Assembly (NCBI RefSeq): GCF_042434395.1
Contig: NZ_JBHLTP010000003.1
Coordinates: forward strand, 940,777 to 1,004,776
Length of the DNA: 64,000 nt
Source of the DNA: Pontibacillus salicampi
GTDB lineage: Bacteria > Bacillota > Bacilli > Bacillales > BH030062
Direction: 5' to 3'
The position numbers and the translations under genes are program-made. This document shows, one piece after another, positions 26,271 through 34,568 of this stretch. The notes beneath the pieces are model-generated. The model worked only from the letters and a program-made list of their open reading frames with translations. It had not been told where the DNA came from and did not search any database. The first letter of the stretch is position 1, and each line of letters opens with the position of its first letter.

Positions 26271-26351
26271 ATGCTGCCGATTATGTTAATGGGAATAATT
26301 ATTAGCGGGACCATTGCACTGGTAATTGCCGGGGAGCTTACGACTGATTGA
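26271..26351 (+). CDS. Possible 26-residue membrane peptide
   Basis: A short frame preceded by GAGGG at a suitable distance. It is hydrophobic for about 19 residues (LPIMLMGIIISGTIALVIAG) and ends in polar residues. A strong terminator follows 30 bases later, which supports a transcribed unit. It may be a small membrane peptide; no family is recognised. Confidence 0.4.
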   Translation: MLPIMLMGIIISGTIALVIAGELTTD

Positions 26352-26380
26352 TGATTACAATATAAACTGCTAGACTACGA

Positions 26381-26413
26381 ATCAGATGCTGCATTGCAGC
26401 ATCTGATTTTTTT
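26381..26413 (+). terminator. Hairpin terminator
   Basis: ATCAGATGCTGC and GCAGCATCTGAT form a 12-base-pair stem with a three-base loop, followed by a T run. Confidence 0.92.
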
Positions 26414-26454
26414 CTGAAATATAACTACGCGTAATGGAACAGAGGGGGATAGAA

Positions 26455-27141
26455 ATGTCTATTTTACATAATGATTGGAAAGAAGTTGTCGGGTCTGAAT
26501 TAGAACAGCATTATTATTTACAGCTAAGGGAAATGTTAAAGAGAGAATATCACCACCAGACCGTATTCCCGGATATGAATGATATTTTTAACGCGCTTCA
26601 CTATACGCCTTACCACAAAGCAAAAGTAGTTATTTTAGGGCAGGATCCTTATCACGGTCATGGTCAGGCACATGGGTTCAGTTTTTCTGTGAAGCCTGGC
26701 GTTACTGTACCTCCCTCTTTACGAAATATTTATAAGGAACTAGAAGCTGATATGGGATGTACGGTTCCAGCACATGGATATTTGCTAAGCTGGGCTAAAC
26801 AAGGAGTATTGCTATTGAATACAGTGTTAACGGTTCGGGCTAAGCAGGCTCATTCACACAAAGGATTAGGTTGGGAAAACTTCACGGATGCAGTTATTCG
26901 CCAATTGGATGCTCGAGAGCAGCCATTAGTGTTTATTCTTTGGGGAAGACATGCGCAAGCTAAACGAGCGATGGTGGATGAAACAAAGCACTTAGTCATC
27001 ACATCTCCTCATCCTAGTCCGTTTTCAGCACACAAAGGATTTTTCGGAAGTAAACCTTTCTCGAAAGCAAACGAGTTCCTAAAGGAGAACGGCCAGGAAC
27101 CTATTGACTGGCAGCTCCCACTAGATTCAGAACAATCGTAA
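26455..27141 (+). CDS. ung: Uracil-DNA glycosylase
   Basis: A 228-residue family 1 UDG that removes uracil from DNA. The water-activating Asp64 lies in GQDPYHG, and the C-terminal HPSPFSAHKGFFGS carries the catalytic His. The length is normal. The ATG at 26455 follows GAGGGGGAT; an in-frame ATG at 26434 precedes that site. The next gene is the YqfQ-like one. Confidence 0.97.
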   Translation: MSILHNDWKEVVGSELEQHYYLQLREMLKREYHHQTVFPDMNDIFNALHYTPYHKAKVVILGQDPYHGHGQAHGFSFSVKPGVTVPPSLRNIYKELEADMGCTVPAHGYLLSWAKQGVLLLNTVLTVRAKQAHSHKGLGWENFTDAVIRQLDAREQPLVFILWGRHAQAKRAMVDETKHLVITSPHPSPFSAHKGFFGSKPFSKANEFLKENGQEPIDWQLPLDSEQS

Positions 27142-27236
27142 GGAAAGTGTAAGGGAATAATCCCATTTCCTAACACCAAAGCCCTTGTCGTTGCGTACAG
27201 TATTGGTAGGGAATCTACACGAAGGAGGGGGAGCAT

Positions 27237-27971
27237 ATGCCTCCAAGAATAGGACCAGGTCTTCCAGGGAGAATGCCTCCTGTAGGAAATGCACCATTTC
27301 AAATTGGTAGAGGGTTAGGAAATGCTGGACGGTTTGGTGGAGGATTTACTCCACAAGGAATGCAAGGGATGGGTCCATTTCAGCAAGGAATGCAGGGGTT
27401 ACAAGGGCTAGCAAACCAAGGGGGAGCTGGAACGGGCGGAGGTGGTCTTCTGTCCCGATTGTTTGGTGGAGGAGCTGGAAGTGCCGGTGCAGGTGGTGGG
27501 TTGTCACCATTTGCAGGACTAACACAAGGGGCTACGAGCTTAACACAAGGAGCAGCAGGAGCAGGCGGTGGTGTATCTGGAATGTTAAATAACGTTCAAT
27601 CGGTTTTAAAAATGGCTCAAACCGCTGCTCCCATGGTACAGCAGTATGGCCCGATGGTGAAAAACATACCGACCATGTTTAAACTGATGAAAATAATGAA
27701 TGAACCAGATAGTGAAAGCGATGAGGAAGAACCAGCTGGAGAAGAGGAAGAATCGGAAGCAATCGAGATTGAGGATTTGGAGGAAACAGATAATCAGAAA
27801 CCTCAAGCAGCTGCTTCCAAACAAGGTGCCAAGAAACAAGCTGCAGTTTCTAAAAACTCCAATAAGAAAAAAACGAAAGCTAAAGCTGCACCTAAAAAGA
27901 AATCAACGACGGTTCAGGCTTCTAATCAAAAGAAGAGTAACGGGAGCTCGACCCCAAAATTGTATATTTAA
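27237..27971 (+). CDS. yqfQ: YqfQ/VrrA family protein
   Basis: A 244-residue low-complexity protein. The first 110 residues are rich in Gly, Gln and Pro. A helical core near residues 120-160 contains APMVQQYGPMVKNIPTMFKL, the conserved VrrA/YqfQ segment. An acidic Glu/Asp run and a Lys/Ala-rich basic tail follow. Relatives are linked to spores and the N-terminal repeats vary in number. The ATG follows GAAGGAGGGGG. Confidence 0.82.
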   Translation: MPPRIGPGLPGRMPPVGNAPFQIGRGLGNAGRFGGGFTPQGMQGMGPFQQGMQGLQGLANQGGAGTGGGGLLSRLFGGGAGSAGAGGGLSPFAGLTQGATSLTQGAAGAGGGVSGMLNNVQSVLKMAQTAAPMVQQYGPMVKNIPTMFKLMKIMNEPDSESDEEEPAGEEEESEAIEIEDLEETDNQKPQAAASKQGAKKQAAVSKNSNKKKTKAKAAPKKKSTTVQASNQKKSNGSSTPKLYI

Positions 27972-28057
27972 TGCTGAAAAAAGCAATTTACTTGATTTTC
28001 TCACGGTGAAAAGAAACAATATTAACACACGTTTTTTACCAATAGGAGGAATGCACC

Positions 28058-29023
28058 GTGACACAAAATAATCTGGAACAAGCAACATTTGCTGGAGGCT
28101 GCTTCTGGTGTATGGTCGAACCGTTTGATGAACGGCCGGGTATTAAGGAAGTAGTTTCCGGTTATACAGGAGGGACAGTTGCGAATCCGACTTATGAGCA
28201 AGTCATATCAGGTGGTACAGGTCATGTTGAAGCTGTGCAAATTACGTTTGACCCAGCTATATTCTCATATGAACGTTTATTAGATGTCTTCTGGCAGCAG
28301 ATTGATCCTACCGATGCGGGCGGACAGTTTGCTGATCGAGGGGAATCCTATATAACAGCTATATACTATCATAATGAGAAGCAAGAGGAGCTTGCCGAAG
28401 CCTCTAGACAAAAGTTAGAGGAAAGCGGTACATTTCAAAAGCCGATTGTGACAAAAATACTCCCAGTCAGCACCTTTTACCCAGCGGAGGAAAAGCATCA
28501 GGATTACTATAAGAAGCAGCCATTTCATTACAAGCGCTACAAACAGGGCTCTGGACGAAAGGATTTTATAGAATCAAATTGGAAAATGCAGAAAAACCAG
28601 CAGGAGTTAAGAGAAACATTATCACCAATACAATATCAGGTCACACAGGAAAACGGAACAGAAGCGCCATTTCGAAATGAGTATCATGACCATGAGGAAG
28701 AAGGTATCTATGTAGATATCGTTTCAGGCGAACCTTTATTTAGCTCAAAGGACAAATATGATGCAGGCTGTGGCTGGCCAAGCTTTACTAGACCAATAGA
28801 TGCTTACTTTGTTGATGAGCATACAGACACCTCTCATGGAATGATTCGGACGGAGGTGCGTAGTAAAGAAGCCGATTCTCATTTAGGTCACGTTTTTGAC
28901 GATGGTCCAAAAGACGAGGGTGGTCTAAGGTATTGCATAAACTCCGCAGCGCTTAGATTTATCCCAAGAACTCAACTGGAAGAAGAGGGATATGGACACC
29001 TTCAATTTATCTTCACATCATAA
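28058..29023 (+). CDS. msrAB: Bifunctional methionine sulfoxide reductase MsrA/MsrB
   Basis: A 321-residue fusion. The MsrA domain (about residues 1-155) has its catalytic Cys15 in GGCFWC. The MsrB domain (about 175-321) has GCGWPSF and the catalytic Cys293 in RYCINSAALRF. Together they repair both stereoisomers of methionine sulfoxide. It starts with GTG after AGGAGG and is a single-gene unit with a strong terminator. Confidence 0.95.
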   Translation: MTQNNLEQATFAGGCFWCMVEPFDERPGIKEVVSGYTGGTVANPTYEQVISGGTGHVEAVQITFDPAIFSYERLLDVFWQQIDPTDAGGQFADRGESYITAIYYHNEKQEELAEASRQKLEESGTFQKPIVTKILPVSTFYPAEEKHQDYYKKQPFHYKRYKQGSGRKDFIESNWKMQKNQQELRETLSPIQYQVTQENGTEAPFRNEYHDHEEEGIYVDIVSGEPLFSSKDKYDAGCGWPSFTRPIDAYFVDEHTDTSHGMIRTEVRSKEADSHLGHVFDDGPKDEGGLRYCINSAALRFIPRTQLEEEGYGHLQFIFTS

Positions 29024-29057
29024 TGCAAGGGATACCTATAAAGAATTGGGCATGCCA

Positions 29058-29090
29058 AACGACCAGAAATACATTCTGGTCGTTTTGTTT
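29058..29090 (+). terminator. Terminator of msrAB
   Basis: AAACGACCAGAA and TTCTGGTCGTTT form a 12-base-pair stem followed by TG and T residues. Confidence 0.88.
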
Positions 29091-29113
29091 AGGGGAGGAA
29101 ATGGGGGGATGAA

Positions 29114-30163
29114 ATGACTAAGCGGCTAATAGTGGTATATGGAATTGCCATGATAGGAGGCGTTCTATTTTATTTTCTGAAGATCCCATTACCTTGGGTA
29201 CTTGGACCAGTAACTAGTTTGGTATTATATAAATTTCTGTTTAACAAGCCAACCACCTCTTCTAATGGATTGAAACAGGTTAGCTTTGTGTTATTAGGAA
29301 TGCAAATAGGATTATCCTTTCAGGAAAATAGCTTATCTCTTATGGGACCATACATATTGCCTTACGTTTTATGTTCCATCGTGCTGATCACGATAAGTCT
29401 TGTGAATGGGTATCTTGTTTCCCGCTGGATTAATGTTGATACAGATACGTCCTTATTGGGGAGTATTCCGGGTGGTTTATCTGCCACCATTGCCTTAAGT
29501 GATTCCATGAAGAGCAATACCGTACTTGTAACAATCTTTCATTCCATTAGACTTGTAGCCGTTCTATTTATCGTACCTTTTCTAGCAGCTCAATTGATGC
29601 GTAAAGGGGATACTGCTTCTACGTCATTTGTAGCGCCGAGTGAAAACGGAGATGTATCCACTGTTTTTCTGTATGTCGTAGCATATGGGTTGGCATATGT
29701 AACTCGTAGAGGTGTTCCTGCATCGTTCGTTATCTTTCCAGTTATTTTTATTGCTGTGGGAAAGGCTCTTGGTATATCCATGTACGTTCCCCCAGATATA
29801 TTCTTTTTAGCAGCTCAACTAACATTGGGTGTTTATCTTGGTGATTCCATTCATGTAAAAGATATTCAAAATGCTGGGAAATATTGTGTTATTTATTTCG
29901 GATTATCTATTTGGCTTATTATCGTCTCGTTTGGTATTGGCTATATTTTTAGCGAAATGGTTGGCTTGAGTTTAGCAACAGCTATTTTAAGTGTGGCTCC
30001 AGGTGGCATGGTTGAAATGGCGCTAACAGCCCAAACAGTCGGAGGAGATCCTGCTGTGGTCAGCTCGCTACAAATGATTAGGCTGTTATTAGTTGTCGTT
30101 GTTGTACCAATTGCTCTTAAGTGGATCATCCAGCATCGTGAGCCAGCTACTCAATCCTCCTAG
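29114..30163 (+). CDS. AbrB family transporter
   Basis: A 349-residue protein with about ten helices in two similar halves, the AbrB (Pfam ammonia monooxygenase) arrangement. The motifs PLPWVLGP and GSIPGGLSATIALSD in the first half recur as a related VAPGGMVEMALTA in the second. Relatives are putative regulators or exporters of unproven substrate. The ATG follows AGGGGAGG. Confidence 0.85.
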   Translation: MTKRLIVVYGIAMIGGVLFYFLKIPLPWVLGPVTSLVLYKFLFNKPTTSSNGLKQVSFVLLGMQIGLSFQENSLSLMGPYILPYVLCSIVLITISLVNGYLVSRWINVDTDTSLLGSIPGGLSATIALSDSMKSNTVLVTIFHSIRLVAVLFIVPFLAAQLMRKGDTASTSFVAPSENGDVSTVFLYVVAYGLAYVTRRGVPASFVIFPVIFIAVGKALGISMYVPPDIFFLAAQLTLGVYLGDSIHVKDIQNAGKYCVIYFGLSIWLIIVSFGIGYIFSEMVGLSLATAILSVAPGGMVEMALTAQTVGGDPAVVSSLQMIRLLLVVVVVPIALKWIIQHREPATQSS

Positions 30164-30192
30164 TTGACAAACCACGAAAGCAATCGTTGTGA

Positions 30193-30212
30193 TTATCTTG
30201 AAATCGAGATAA
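30193..30212 (+). promoter_or_regulatory. MhqR-type operator
   Basis: TATCTTGAAATCGAGATA (30194-30211) differs from the B. subtilis MhqR operator TATCTCGAATTCGAGATA at only two bases. It lies about 45 bases upstream of a dioxygenase-hydrolase pair equivalent to mhqED, a known MhqR target. Confidence 0.8.
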
Positions 30213-30254
30213 ATTCAACGATACTAATGATTATGTAACGAAAGGATGATGATA

Positions 30255-31169
30255 GTGGTTGCTTTTCAATCTGGAATACATCATTTATCCGCAATTGTCC
30301 AAGACGCTCAAAGGACAATGGATTTTTATGAGGGAATATTGGGATTACGGTTAGTTAAGAAAACGGTGAATTTTGATGATCCAAGCGTTTACCATCTATA
30401 CTTTGGGGATAAGGTTGGTACTCCCGGAACAATTTTGACTTTTTTTCCTGTACAAGCACCGTTTGGGAGAATCGGCCGTGGACAAGTAGAGCGAATTCTA
30501 TTTCAAATCCCACCTGATAGTTCCAGCTATTGGTTAGAGTATTTACAAACACAAGCTGTTCCCGTAGAACAAACGGAGTATGGAATTTGGCTCACGGATT
30601 GTGATGGACTGTTATTAGGCCTGATCGAAGAGGAATCCAGGGCAGCCCAATATTGGAATGCATCCACTACGGAGGAACGGATTGCGATTACAGGCTTCTA
30701 TGGAGCTATTCTCGATTCGAAGGACCCGGAACATACAGGAGCTATATTAGAGGCACTAGGGTTCCAAGTAAACGAGGACGACAAGAACGTGATGAAATAT
30801 CAGGGAAGTGCCGAAATCGGTGCACATATATGGATTAATAAAAACGAACTGAAACGTGGGCTAGCAGGTGCTGGAACTATACATCATATTGCATTCCGCA
30901 CTCCTAACGAAACGGATCATAGCTTATGGAAAGATCGCCTTACACAAATGGGTATGAACAGTACAGAAGTGAAGGATAGGCAATATTTTAAATCCATATA
31001 CTTTCATGAACCTGGTGGTATTTTGTTTGAAATTGCTTCAGATACACCTGGATTTCTAATAGATGAAGAGATAGATACTCTTGGAATCAATTTAAAACTG
31101 CCTAAATGGTTAGAAACAAAGCGTGAGCAAATTGAAGCTGACTTACCAATATTAAAGAGAGGGGTATAG
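30255..31169 (+). CDS. mhqE: Ring-cleaving dioxygenase (MhqE/MhqO-like)
   Basis: A 304-residue protein with two vicinal-oxygen-chelate modules. The metal ligands are visible as His in GIHHLSAIV, His in TIHHIAFRT and Glu in GGILFEIASD. The B. subtilis relatives act in the response to hydroquinones and catechols. The GTG at 30255 is nine bases from AAAGG; the ATG codons nearer are too close. It is followed after three bases by an MhqD-type hydrolase, and an MhqR-type operator lies upstream. Confidence 0.88.
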   Translation: MVAFQSGIHHLSAIVQDAQRTMDFYEGILGLRLVKKTVNFDDPSVYHLYFGDKVGTPGTILTFFPVQAPFGRIGRGQVERILFQIPPDSSSYWLEYLQTQAVPVEQTEYGIWLTDCDGLLLGLIEEESRAAQYWNASTTEERIAITGFYGAILDSKDPEHTGAILEALGFQVNEDDKNVMKYQGSAEIGAHIWINKNELKRGLAGAGTIHHIAFRTPNETDHSLWKDRLTQMGMNSTEVKDRQYFKSIYFHEPGGILFEIASDTPGFLIDEEIDTLGINLKLPKWLETKREQIEADLPILKRGV

Positions 31170-31172
31170 AAG

Positions 31173-31781
31173 ATGGAGCATGTATTTAACCAAGGAAAAT
31201 CTAGTAATGTGTTATTACTGCTACACGGTACAGGAGGGAATGAGAAGGATTTATTGCCACTTGCCGAAATGATCGATGGAGAAGCATCTGTCCTAAGTGT
31301 TAGAGGGAATGTCTCTGAGCAAGGAATGCCGCGATTTTTTAAGCGGCTAAGAGAAGGTGTATTTGATGAAGAGGATCTTCTCTTCCGCACGGAAGAACTG
31401 CACCAATTTATTGATTGGGCAGCAACAGAATATGGTTTCAGCCGAAACGAAGTGATTGCTGTGGGATATTCCAATGGAGCGAATATAGCAGGTAGCTTGC
31501 TTTTCCATTATGAACAGCCATTTAAGGGTGCCATTCTTTTTCATCCCATGGTACCAAGAAGAGGAGTATCGCTTCCTACTATGTCAAACTTACCTGTATT
31601 TATTGGAGCAGGTAGTAATGATCCGATTTGTGCTCCTGAAGAAACGAAAGAATTAGATCAATTACTTTCAAAAGAAGGGGCACATGTGACTGTGCATTGG
31701 GAGCAAAATGGGCATCAATTAACAAAGCAGGAAGTGGAAAGTGCACGCGATTGGTATCAGGAAAAGTTAAAAGAGAATTAA
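31173..31781 (+). CDS. mhqD: Carboxylesterase/phospholipase family hydrolase (MhqD-like)
   Basis: A 202-residue alpha/beta hydrolase with the oxyanion segment LLLLHGTGGNEKDL, the nucleophile in VGYSNGAN, Asp in GSNDPIC and His in NGHQLT. MhqD of B. subtilis is a hydrolase induced by quinone stress together with MhqE. The tight spacing to the dioxygenase and the shared MhqR-type operator support that identity. Confidence 0.9.
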   Translation: MEHVFNQGKSSNVLLLLHGTGGNEKDLLPLAEMIDGEASVLSVRGNVSEQGMPRFFKRLREGVFDEEDLLFRTEELHQFIDWAATEYGFSRNEVIAVGYSNGANIAGSLLFHYEQPFKGAILFHPMVPRRGVSLPTMSNLPVFIGAGSNDPICAPEETKELDQLLSKEGAHVTVHWEQNGHQLTKQEVESARDWYQEKLKEN

Positions 31782-31857
31782 GCCAAATTCGTTTCTCACG
31801 CGACAATTTATGATAAAATAAAGAAAAGCGATTTTCCCAGGGAGGAAATAATTTATC

Positions 31858-32043
31858 GTGAAGAATATTATGTTGCTCGCTGTGATGTTCATGATAGGAC
31901 TGATCAGTGTAGGGGCTGCATTTGTACTGCCCGTACCAACATGGACAGAATGGACGTTACTTGCATTTGGATCTGCCTTTAATATCTTAACAGTCATTGC
32001 ATTTATGCTGACTATCGGTATAGAACAGGTGGAACGGAAGTAA
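31858..32043 (+). CDS. Small two-helix membrane protein
   Basis: An unrecognised 61-residue protein. Two hydrophobic segments (about residues 4-24 and 32-54) are joined by a short loop with VPTWTEWT; the end is charged. It starts with GTG, 12 bases after GGGAGG, and has its own terminator. The codon pattern and ribosome site support a real gene, but no function can be assigned. Confidence 0.6.
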   Translation: MKNIMLLAVMFMIGLISVGAAFVLPVPTWTEWTLLAFGSAFNILTVIAFMLTIGIEQVERK

Positions 32044-32058
32044 TGGTTCGTAATGGGA

Positions 32059-32095
32059 AAGTATTTGATGTATGCTTACATCAAATACTTTTTTT
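32059..32095 (+). terminator. Hairpin terminator
   Basis: AAGTATTTGATGTA pairs with TACATCAAATACTT, followed by a run of T. Confidence 0.9.
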
Positions 32096-32125
32096 ATATA
32101 ACAAAGAGAAGAAAGGGCGACATGT

Positions 32126-32845
32126 ATGATCATCTCTATCCCGTTGCCTCACCCATTGTATGAGGCAGAATTGATTGAGAGAGAAAACCGATTTATACTG
32201 TCCTGTCGGTTAAAGGAAACAAAAGAAGAGATAAGGGTTCACTTAGCTGATCCAGGTCGATTAAAAGAATTATTACCCAAAGGTTGTCTCGTTTATGTTA
32301 GTCATCATCCTTCTCCTCAACGAAAAACGAATTGGTCTGCTGTGTTAGTAAAGGATATGGTTACACAAACCCTTGTTTCTCTTCAAACCACTCTTCCCAA
32401 TCATCTAATAGAGAAGGGACTGAAGGAACACTCCATTCCACCATTTCAGTCTTATGACTTTCAAAAGAGAGAGTTTACGTATGGAGGCTCCAGATGGGAC
32501 TTCTTATTACAAAAGGATGCTTCGTTCATGGCTCTGGAGGTGAAAAGCGTTACGCTCCAGCAAGATGGTATTGGTTATTTTCCTGACGCTGTTAGTAAAA
32601 GGGCAACGAAGCATGTTAGGGAATTAGCACGCATTCAGGAAGAAGAAGATTGGGAGGCAGCTATCCTATTTGTATGCCAAAGGGAAGACATTCAAGTTAT
32701 GAAGCGAGCTAGTTGGATTGATCCAGAGTTTTCACTAGCTCTACAGCAAGCACGTGAGAAAGGAGTTCATATACACGCCGTCCAAAGCCATTTGTCCAAA
32801 GAAGCCATTACATTAGGTGAGGAAATACCATTTATATGGGATTGA
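32126..32845 (+). CDS. sfsA: SfsA family nuclease
   Basis: A 239-residue SfsA. The nucleic-acid-binding N-terminal domain ends with HLADPGRLKELL, and the nuclease-like part shows FLLQKDASFMALEVKSVTL, with the Asp and Glu-x-Lys of the PD-(D/E)XK fold, and FPDAVSKRATKH. E. coli SfsA stimulates maltose genes and has nuclease activity; the Bacillus role is unknown. The ATG follows AAGAAAGGG. Confidence 0.92.
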   Translation: MIISIPLPHPLYEAELIERENRFILSCRLKETKEEIRVHLADPGRLKELLPKGCLVYVSHHPSPQRKTNWSAVLVKDMVTQTLVSLQTTLPNHLIEKGLKEHSIPPFQSYDFQKREFTYGGSRWDFLLQKDASFMALEVKSVTLQQDGIGYFPDAVSKRATKHVRELARIQEEEDWEAAILFVCQREDIQVMKRASWIDPEFSLALQQAREKGVHIHAVQSHLSKEAITLGEEIPFIWD

Positions 32846-32968
32846 TCTATCTAATTCTGGTGACAGAACAAAAAGCATTGAGTTAGGACTTAAACAGGTT
32901 TATCATATTAGATGGAAAAATCATTACATATACTATCTATTCCGTAATGTTCAGGGAGGAAACGACAC

Positions 32969-33919
32969 ATGACAGAACCATTGTTTTTACAGCCGATTTT
33001 CAAGGAGCGAATCTGGGGAGGTTCTACCCTCAAAGAAGAATTTGACTATCCAATCCCCTCTAATCATACTGGAGAATGCTGGGCTATTTCAGCGCACAAA
33101 AACGGTCAAAGTACTGTAACAAATGGTACATATGCTGGGAAGTCGCTCCATCAGGTATGGGAAAAGGCACCTCATTTGTTTGGTCACTATTCATCAGAAG
33201 TGTTTCCTTTGCTTACTAAAATCTTGGATGCAAATAAAGATTTATCCGTTCAAGTGCATCCTGACGATAGCTATGCTCATGAACACGAAGGCCCTCAGGA
33301 ATTTGGCAAAACAGAATGCTGGTATATTATTGATTGTGAGCCAAATGCAGAGCTTATCTTCGGCCATCATGCTCAAACAAAAGAGGAATTCGAGAGGCTC
33401 ATGGAAGAGGGTAGATGGGAACAACTGCTCCGCCGCGTTCCGATAAAACCTGGTGACTTCTTCTATGTGCCGAGTGGAACTATTCACGCTCTTTGTGAAG
33501 GAACACTCGTTTTAGAAACGCAGCAAAGCTCAGATACTACTTATCGTGTGTACGATTACGATCGTACCGATAACGAAGGGAACAAAAGAGAATTACATCT
33601 GCAAAAAGCGATGGATGTGACAACGATACCACATGAAGATAATGAATTAAGCTTCGTGGAGGAACATCGAACAGGTGCAGTGATTACTACACTTGTGCAA
33701 GCAGAATTCTTTCAAGTATTTAAGTATGACATAAATGGTGCTGCTTCCTTTACTCAAAATGGCTATTTCCAATTGTTTAGTGTACTAGATGGACAGGCTA
33801 ACATATCTGTTGGTTCAGATTCCTATTCTATTAACAAGGGAGATCATTTTATCCTTCCGAATGATGTAAGTAACTTCACAATAGATGGAAATGCTACTAT
33901 AATAGTATCTCAACCATAA
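32969..33919 (+). CDS. manA: Mannose-6-phosphate isomerase, class I
   Basis: A 316-residue cupin enzyme that interconverts mannose-6-P and fructose-6-P. The zinc site is visible: LSVQVHPDD, EFGKTECWYI and the later PSGTIHALCEG, followed by the catalytic-site QQSSDTTYRVYDY. Length and composition match the Firmicutes form. The ATG follows AGGGAGG. No mannose transport gene is adjacent. Confidence 0.95.
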   Translation: MTEPLFLQPIFKERIWGGSTLKEEFDYPIPSNHTGECWAISAHKNGQSTVTNGTYAGKSLHQVWEKAPHLFGHYSSEVFPLLTKILDANKDLSVQVHPDDSYAHEHEGPQEFGKTECWYIIDCEPNAELIFGHHAQTKEEFERLMEEGRWEQLLRRVPIKPGDFFYVPSGTIHALCEGTLVLETQQSSDTTYRVYDYDRTDNEGNKRELHLQKAMDVTTIPHEDNELSFVEEHRTGAVITTLVQAEFFQVFKYDINGAASFTQNGYFQLFSVLDGQANISVGSDSYSINKGDHFILPNDVSNFTIDGNATIIVSQP

Positions 33920-33952
33920 TACATTGAAAGAATAACGGTTAGGAGGCTAACG

Positions 33953-34156
33953 ATGATTCACCAAACCTGGTATGAAAGTAAAACAATTAAGCAAGTAGAA
34001 TGTGTCCATGCAAATGCAGAAAAATACGTAGTAGACACCGTTTTAACACCTGGGAAAGTGTATGATGTGAAAAATGAAACCGATGAATTTATATTTATCA
34101 TCGACAATACTGGTGTCATGGGCGGATTCTACAAGCATTATTTCAAAGAAGTATAA
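33953..34156 (+). CDS. Conserved small protein, possibly DUF6501
   Basis: A 67-residue soluble protein (start MIHQTWYESKTIKQVEC, end GGFYKHYFKEV) with a beta-rich middle, VYDVKNETDEFIFIIDNTG. I think it belongs to DUF6501 of Bacillaceae but cannot confirm. It lies 33 bases after manA behind GGAGG and ends in a terminator, so it is probably cotranscribed with manA. Confidence 0.65.
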   Translation: MIHQTWYESKTIKQVECVHANAEKYVVDTVLTPGKVYDVKNETDEFIFIIDNTGVMGGFYKHYFKEV

Positions 34157-34162
34157 GAATAT

Positions 34163-34197
34163 AAAAAGGCTGTCATCTAAGGATGATAGCCTTTTTT
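34163..34197 (+). terminator. Hairpin terminator
   Basis: AAAAAGGCTGTCATC pairs with GATGATAGCCTTTTT and is followed by T. Confidence 0.92.
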
Positions 34198-34282
34198 GTG
34201 TTGGGAAATTAGAATATTAGTAATTGTTCGCTGTAGAAAGAGCAGCAGTGTTGGCTGTATGTGTAGTATAGCTTGGCCAATT

Positions 34283-34307
34283 GTTTGTTTTCTTAGAGAA
34301 AGGGTAA
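34283..34307 (+). promoter_or_regulatory. Possible SigB-type promoter
   Basis: GTTTGT and GGGTAA are separated by 13 bases, close to the SigB consensus GTTTAA-N12-15-GGGTAT. A 20-codon frame and the monooxygenase gene lie downstream. The match is suggestive, not strong. Confidence 0.4.
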
Positions 34308-34341
34308 TTTATCCAGGGATATAGAAACAGGAGGCACAATT

Positions 34342-34404
34342 ATGATACTCAATAACGTAAGAGTATATCAGCCGACTCAAAATTTTCAAGCAGATGAACT
34401 ATAA
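34342..34404 (+). other. 20-codon frame with a strong ribosome site
   Basis: An ATG preceded by AGGAGG opens a frame of 20 codons (MILNNVRVYQ...) before TAA. It could be a leader peptide for the next gene or the start of a decayed gene, since it resembles the first strand of amidohydrolase-type proteins. The rest of 34198-34568 holds nothing I can name. Confidence 0.3.
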
Positions 34405-34568
34405 TATGTACATCAAGGAGGGAAATGGTGTTTCCTATCCATGATAAGAGCTGAATAGTTTGCTTGTCCTTCTCTTGACATAGTATGATGGATAGCAGCT
34501 TATTGGAACAGCTACCCATATTCGGAATCCCTTTTGATTACGAAGGAAGGGACGAAGGAGGAGACGTT

